A stretch of 64,000 nucleotides of DNA from Leptospira sp. 96542 (GTDB lineage: Bacteria > Spirochaetota > Leptospiria > Leptospirales > Leptospiraceae), in assembly GCA_029310945.1 (NCBI GenBank), contig JARJFC010000013.1, positions 36,928-100,927 of the forward strand, read 5' to 3'. The translations under genes and the position numbers were made by a program. Positions 61,604 to 64,000 of the stretch are shown one piece after another (position 1 is the stretch's first letter; every line of letters begins with the position of its first letter). Below the pieces are notes generated by a model. The model had not been told where the DNA came from. It worked only from the letters and a program-made list of their open reading frames with translations, and searched no databases.

Positions 61604-61972
61604 ATGCAAGATTTACCATACGAAATAGAACAAAAGCGTATCAACGGAACGGTCATAGTCCAGATCAAAGGACGTATGGAATCGGGTCCTCTCGATCGAA
61701 TCACCCAAACAATTCTCGACGAAATGGTGGGTGATGATAGAAGACATCTGATTTTGGACTTTTCCGAACTTAGATACATTTCTAGCCTAGGCATTCGGAT
61801 GATTTTGGATGTGAAAATGAACTTACAAAAACGAAATAAAGAAATGGCACTTGTTGGTGTAACAAGTTCAATACTCCAAGTTTTCCATTTATTAGGTTTA
61901 TCGAGTGCTTTCCATTTTTTCAGCGACCGAGAAGAAGCCCTAAAGTCTTTTGAGGGAACTTCGGGCTCCTAA
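61604..61972 (+). CDS. STAS domain anti-sigma factor antagonist
   Basis: A 122-residue SpoIIAA/RsbV-like STAS protein: TVIVQIKGRMESGPLDRI, HLILDFSELRYISSLGIRMILDV with the phosphorylatable Ser, and HLLGLSSAFHFFSDREEALKSF. In the unphosphorylated form such proteins bind an RsbW-like kinase and free its sigma factor or other partner. Possible partners in this window are the receiver-PP2C phosphatase near 52.3 kb and the HATPase-HDOD protein near 63 kb. The stop codon abuts the start of the next gene. Confidence 0.9.
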   Translation: MQDLPYEIEQKRINGTVIVQIKGRMESGPLDRITQTILDEMVGDDRRHLILDFSELRYISSLGIRMILDVKMNLQKRNKEMALVGVTSSILQVFHLLGLSSAFHFFSDREEALKSFEGTSGS

Positions 61973-62533
61973 ATGTCGACACGTATTCCCATTTGGGTGG
62001 CGAATACTGTTTTTGTGTGTTTTGTCGTATTTGGTTTATTTTACTCAATCGTTCGATACGAAAACAGCTTTCTGAAACATGAGTACAAACTTCTTTTTTT
62101 AGAATCAAATAGAAGTTTTGCGACTGTCCAGGAACTTTCTCGGATCAAAAATAAATTTCCGACCGCTTATCTATGCAATTACAGTTTTGGTTTAAGTGAT
62201 GGTTCGCTCTATGAAACTTCTGAAAAAATTCCGTATCATATATACAAAAAAATTAAATTGGGAGATCCAATCGAAATTTATAAAAAAGAACTCAGAATAT
62301 TTGGCAAAAATTCTGCAATTTCATATATAAAGGGGAACGATGAAATCCCCCCGTATATAGAAAACCTGGAACGCTTCTTTAGATTTGGTTTATCTTTCCT
62401 TCTTATTTTAGTCGGCCTATCAACATTGCTCAGGGTTTGGGGATTACTATCTCAAATCTATCTTTCGCCTCGAAAACAAGTTGTGACTGACGAGATTGTT
62501 GAAGGTACATCTCAGGATTCACATCAAAATTAA
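61973..62533 (+). CDS. membrane protein of unknown function behind STAS
   Basis: A 186-residue protein with two membrane helices (WVANTVFVCFVVFGLFYSIV near the N-terminus and FFRFGLSFLLILVGLSTLL near the C-terminus) enclosing a periplasmic domain of about 100 residues rich in Tyr, Lys and Ser (SFGLSDGSLYETSEKIP). The pattern resembles DUF3592-type proteins but is not certain. It starts with ATG directly after the STAS stop. Its last 104 bases overlap a minus-strand gene. Confidence 0.55.
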   Translation: MSTRIPIWVANTVFVCFVVFGLFYSIVRYENSFLKHEYKLLFLESNRSFATVQELSRIKNKFPTAYLCNYSFGLSDGSLYETSEKIPYHIYKKIKLGDPIEIYKKELRIFGKNSAISYIKGNDEIPPYIENLERFFRFGLSFLLILVGLSTLLRVWGLLSQIYLSPRKQVVTDEIVEGTSQDSHQN

Positions 62534-62957
62534 CAAAACACATATATTTGTCGTACTTAACAACATACATAAACTCCCCATAACTTAAGTGGGTGTTTTG
62601 AACCATAAATCCGCGCAACCATTTACTTTCTCGATACACCCTTTCATATTGAATGTTTGTCGCATCGATTTTTTTTATCCCTTCCAAATTCTCTTTGGAA
62701 TAGTCTCTACTTAGGATTTCCTTTTTTAAACTTTTAATTAAATTATATTCTAATTTAGCTTTGTTAGGAGGAAGATTCTCTGGACGAGTCTTATAATAAT
62801 ATTCGAAAAGCTCTTTGTCTTTTCCCTCTTTTGTATCGTGATCTTCTTGGATAACTTCATTGGGGGTATTTTGGGGTTTTGTATCTTGAGCAGATATCGA
62901 AACAGCAACTACAAAAAACAAAATGAGGGTTAGTGAGTATTTTTTCAAGAGTTCCAT
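62430..62957 (-). CDS. secreted protein of unknown function
   Basis: A 175-residue protein with a good signal peptide (KKYSLTLILFFVVAVSISAQ, cleavage after ISA). A charged linker (EDHDTKEGKDKEL) and a helical segment (LEYNLIKSLKKEILSRDYSKENLEGIKKI) follow, then a beta-rich end (MYVVKYDKYMCFVNFDVNPEMYL). The layout resembles small periplasmic proteins that I have seen in Leptospira, without known function. Its 3' end overlaps the convergent membrane protein by 104 bases, which is long for two real genes; both have full-length coding character. Confidence 0.6.
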   Translation of the reverse strand: MELLKKYSLTLILFFVVAVSISAQDTKPQNTPNEVIQEDHDTKEGKDKELFEYYYKTRPENLPPNKAKLEYNLIKSLKKEILSRDYSKENLEGIKKIDATNIQYERVYRESKWLRGFMVQNTHLSYGEFMYVVKYDKYMCFVNFDVNPEMYLQQSRQSQLVFEAKDRFEIVIPKP

Positions 62958-63044
62958 GCTCTTCTAGTATCGGAGATTTTTAGAAAATTTCAAAATAAAA
63001 TTTTGGGTTTCCAAATTCCGAAACTAGGGTCAAATAGGGTTTAG

Positions 63045-64000
63045 ATGTCTATTTCCACACTTCTAGCTTTTCAGGAGGAGTTTCTATCGGGGAAACCATT
63101 AAAAAAGGATTATGTCCACTTCGCCGAAAGTGACTGTCCCGACCTCGATGTGTGGATTGGTAGGCTTGTACGAAGCCTTTCCCTTGAATTTCTTCATGAA
63201 ATACTTTTTACGATCCTAAGTGAGCTATTAGTCAATGGATGCAAAGCGAACGGGAAAAGAGTTTTTTTTAAGGACAACGGCTTAGACATTTGGAATGAAT
63301 CTGATTACATACGCGGTATACCACTATTCAAGGAAGAATTTGGCCATAATCGGCACAGAATATTCAAAGCCCTCGAAGATTCTGAATTAAAGATTCACCT
63401 CACGGCACAATATTTAGGTGACTTCGTAGAGTTTAGAGTTAGGAACACCACCAAAATATTACCTGAAGAAAAACAAAGAATCTCATTTCGAGTTAACGCC
63501 TCCAAACGTTTTAAGAACATCAATGATGCTTACCGCGAATCAGTAGACAATGAAGAAAGTTCTGGCCTGGGTATTGTGCTCATTCATATCCTCCTTAGAA
63601 ATTCAGGTATCAATAATTCTTTTTTTGAACTTATCACAAATGAAATCGACACTGAAATCGTAATTCGGATTCCAAAGTTATTACTGCCTAAGGAAAATCA
63701 AAAAAAAATCCGCGAACTGTTGATAAAGGAAGTTGATACTCTACCTCCACTATCCCAATCCATACACAATTTAATTGCGATTGCTAATAAAAAGGACGTA
63801 GATTGGCATGAGATTGCAGAAGCAGTTGAAAAAGATCCTGCAATTACAGCAGAGATCTTAAAAGTTGCTAATTCGCCATTGTTCGGATCACATACCCACC
63901 TAATTTCAGTTCTAGAATGTTTAAAGAGGATTGGTCTAAAGAACTTAGAATCGATTTTTCTTGCCTTGGGAGCAAAAAAAATCCTCAATTCAAAGTTTGC
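63045..64000 (+). CDS. HATPase domain fused to HDOD domain, C-terminus cut off
   Basis: 318 codons are visible before the right edge, read without a stop from the ATG at 63045. The N-terminal half (about 1-215) looks like a GHKL ATPase: SELLVNGCKANGKR is an N-box-like helix and SSGLGIVLIHILLRNSG a G-box/lid. The second half opens a HDOD domain: VDTLPPLSQSIHNLIAIAN, EIAEAVEKDPAITAEILKVANSPLFG and LECLKRIGLKNLESIFLAL. There is no dimerisation His helix, so it is more like an RsbW-type kinase or ATP-binding sensor controlling the HDOD part than a classical histidine kinase. It is close to a STAS gene. Confidence 0.78.
   Translation, partial: MSISTLLAFQEEFLSGKPLKKDYVHFAESDCPDLDVWIGRLVRSLSLEFLHEILFTILSELLVNGCKANGKRVFFKDNGLDIWNESDYIRGIPLFKEEFGHNRHRIFKALEDSELKIHLTAQYLGDFVEFRVRNTTKILPEEKQRISFRVNASKRFKNINDAYRESVDNEESSGLGIVLIHILLRNSGINNSFFELITNEIDTEIVIRIPKLLLPKENQKKIRELLIKEVDTLPPLSQSIHNLIAIANKKDVDWHEIAEAVEKDPAITAEILKVANSPLFGSHTHLISVLECLKRIGLKNLESIFLALGAKKILNSKF

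Noticed and set aside
1..64000. tRNA, rRNA, CRISPR, insertion sequence, prophage or integrase signs
   Set aside because: None was seen: no transposase or integrase proteins, no regular repeat-spacer pattern, no cloverleaf-like stretch in the short gaps, and gene composition is even across the window.

Overview
The window looks like spirochaete chromosome, most likely Leptospira and probably one of its saprophytic lineages. I base this on protein families recognised from memory (Leptospira-type lipoproteins and membrane proteins, B12-dependent acyl-CoA mutases, eukaryote-type UDP-glucose pyrophosphorylase), on moderate-to-low GC with many A/T-rich stretches, and on frequent TTG/GTG starts. It is densely coded on both strands. 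No gene-free stretch exceeds about 200 bases (the longest precede ccoN, gltB and the HU gene). I saw no rRNA, tRNA, CRISPR array, insertion sequence or phage remnant.

Layout. 1-8 kb: ferritin-like protein (cut by the window edge), YhhN-type membrane enzyme, and the methylmalonyl-CoA mutase operon (mutA, mutB, meaB), then a membrane histidine kinase and a PilZ protein. 8-17 kb: an RND exporter, a large membrane protein, and an ExbB-TonB-papain-like operon in which the papain-like protein has lost its catalytic residues. 17-26 kb: a TetR/thioesterase pair with two matching palindromic operators, a UDP-glucose pyrophosphorylase operon, a lipase-like protein without its serine nucleophile, a 13-cysteine copper-storage-like protein, TraB, CheD-HDOD, shikimate kinase and a TPM protein. 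26-34 kb: membrane protein and glutamate synthase (gltB, gltD). 34-43 kb: a complete cbb3 oxidase operon (ccoN-O-Q-P-G-H-I-S plus a DsbD/TauE-like membrane protein), preceded by FNR-like and Fur/PerR-like boxes. 43-46 kb: an ECF sigma operon with a Spy/CnrX-like periplasmic protein and a candidate autoregulatory promoter, and small secreted proteins. 46-54 kb: aspartase, response regulator, lytic transglycosylase, membrane protein, and a second mutase module (ethylmalonyl-CoA mutase, a receiver-PP2C phosphatase, a second MeaB-like GTPase). 54-60 kb: a tightly overlapping lipid operon (alkyl-DHAP-synthase-like flavoprotein, TetR, diacylglycerol-kinase-like, GlpD, thioesterase) with a palindromic site in its promoter. 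60-64 kb: HU, NAD-kinase-like protein, STAS protein, and a HATPase-HDOD fusion cut by the right edge.

Together the genes suggest an aerobic organism living on fatty acids. Acyl-CoA mutases with G-protein chaperones handle propionyl/ethylmalonyl intermediates, the cbb3 oxidase and its copper supply run respiration, and glutamate synthase and aspartase handle nitrogen. The least expected items are two apparent pseudoenzymes (papain-like and lipase-like), a CcoP with only one haem site, the regulatory phosphatase lodged inside the second mutase module, the putative ether-lipid operon, and several well-formed operators.
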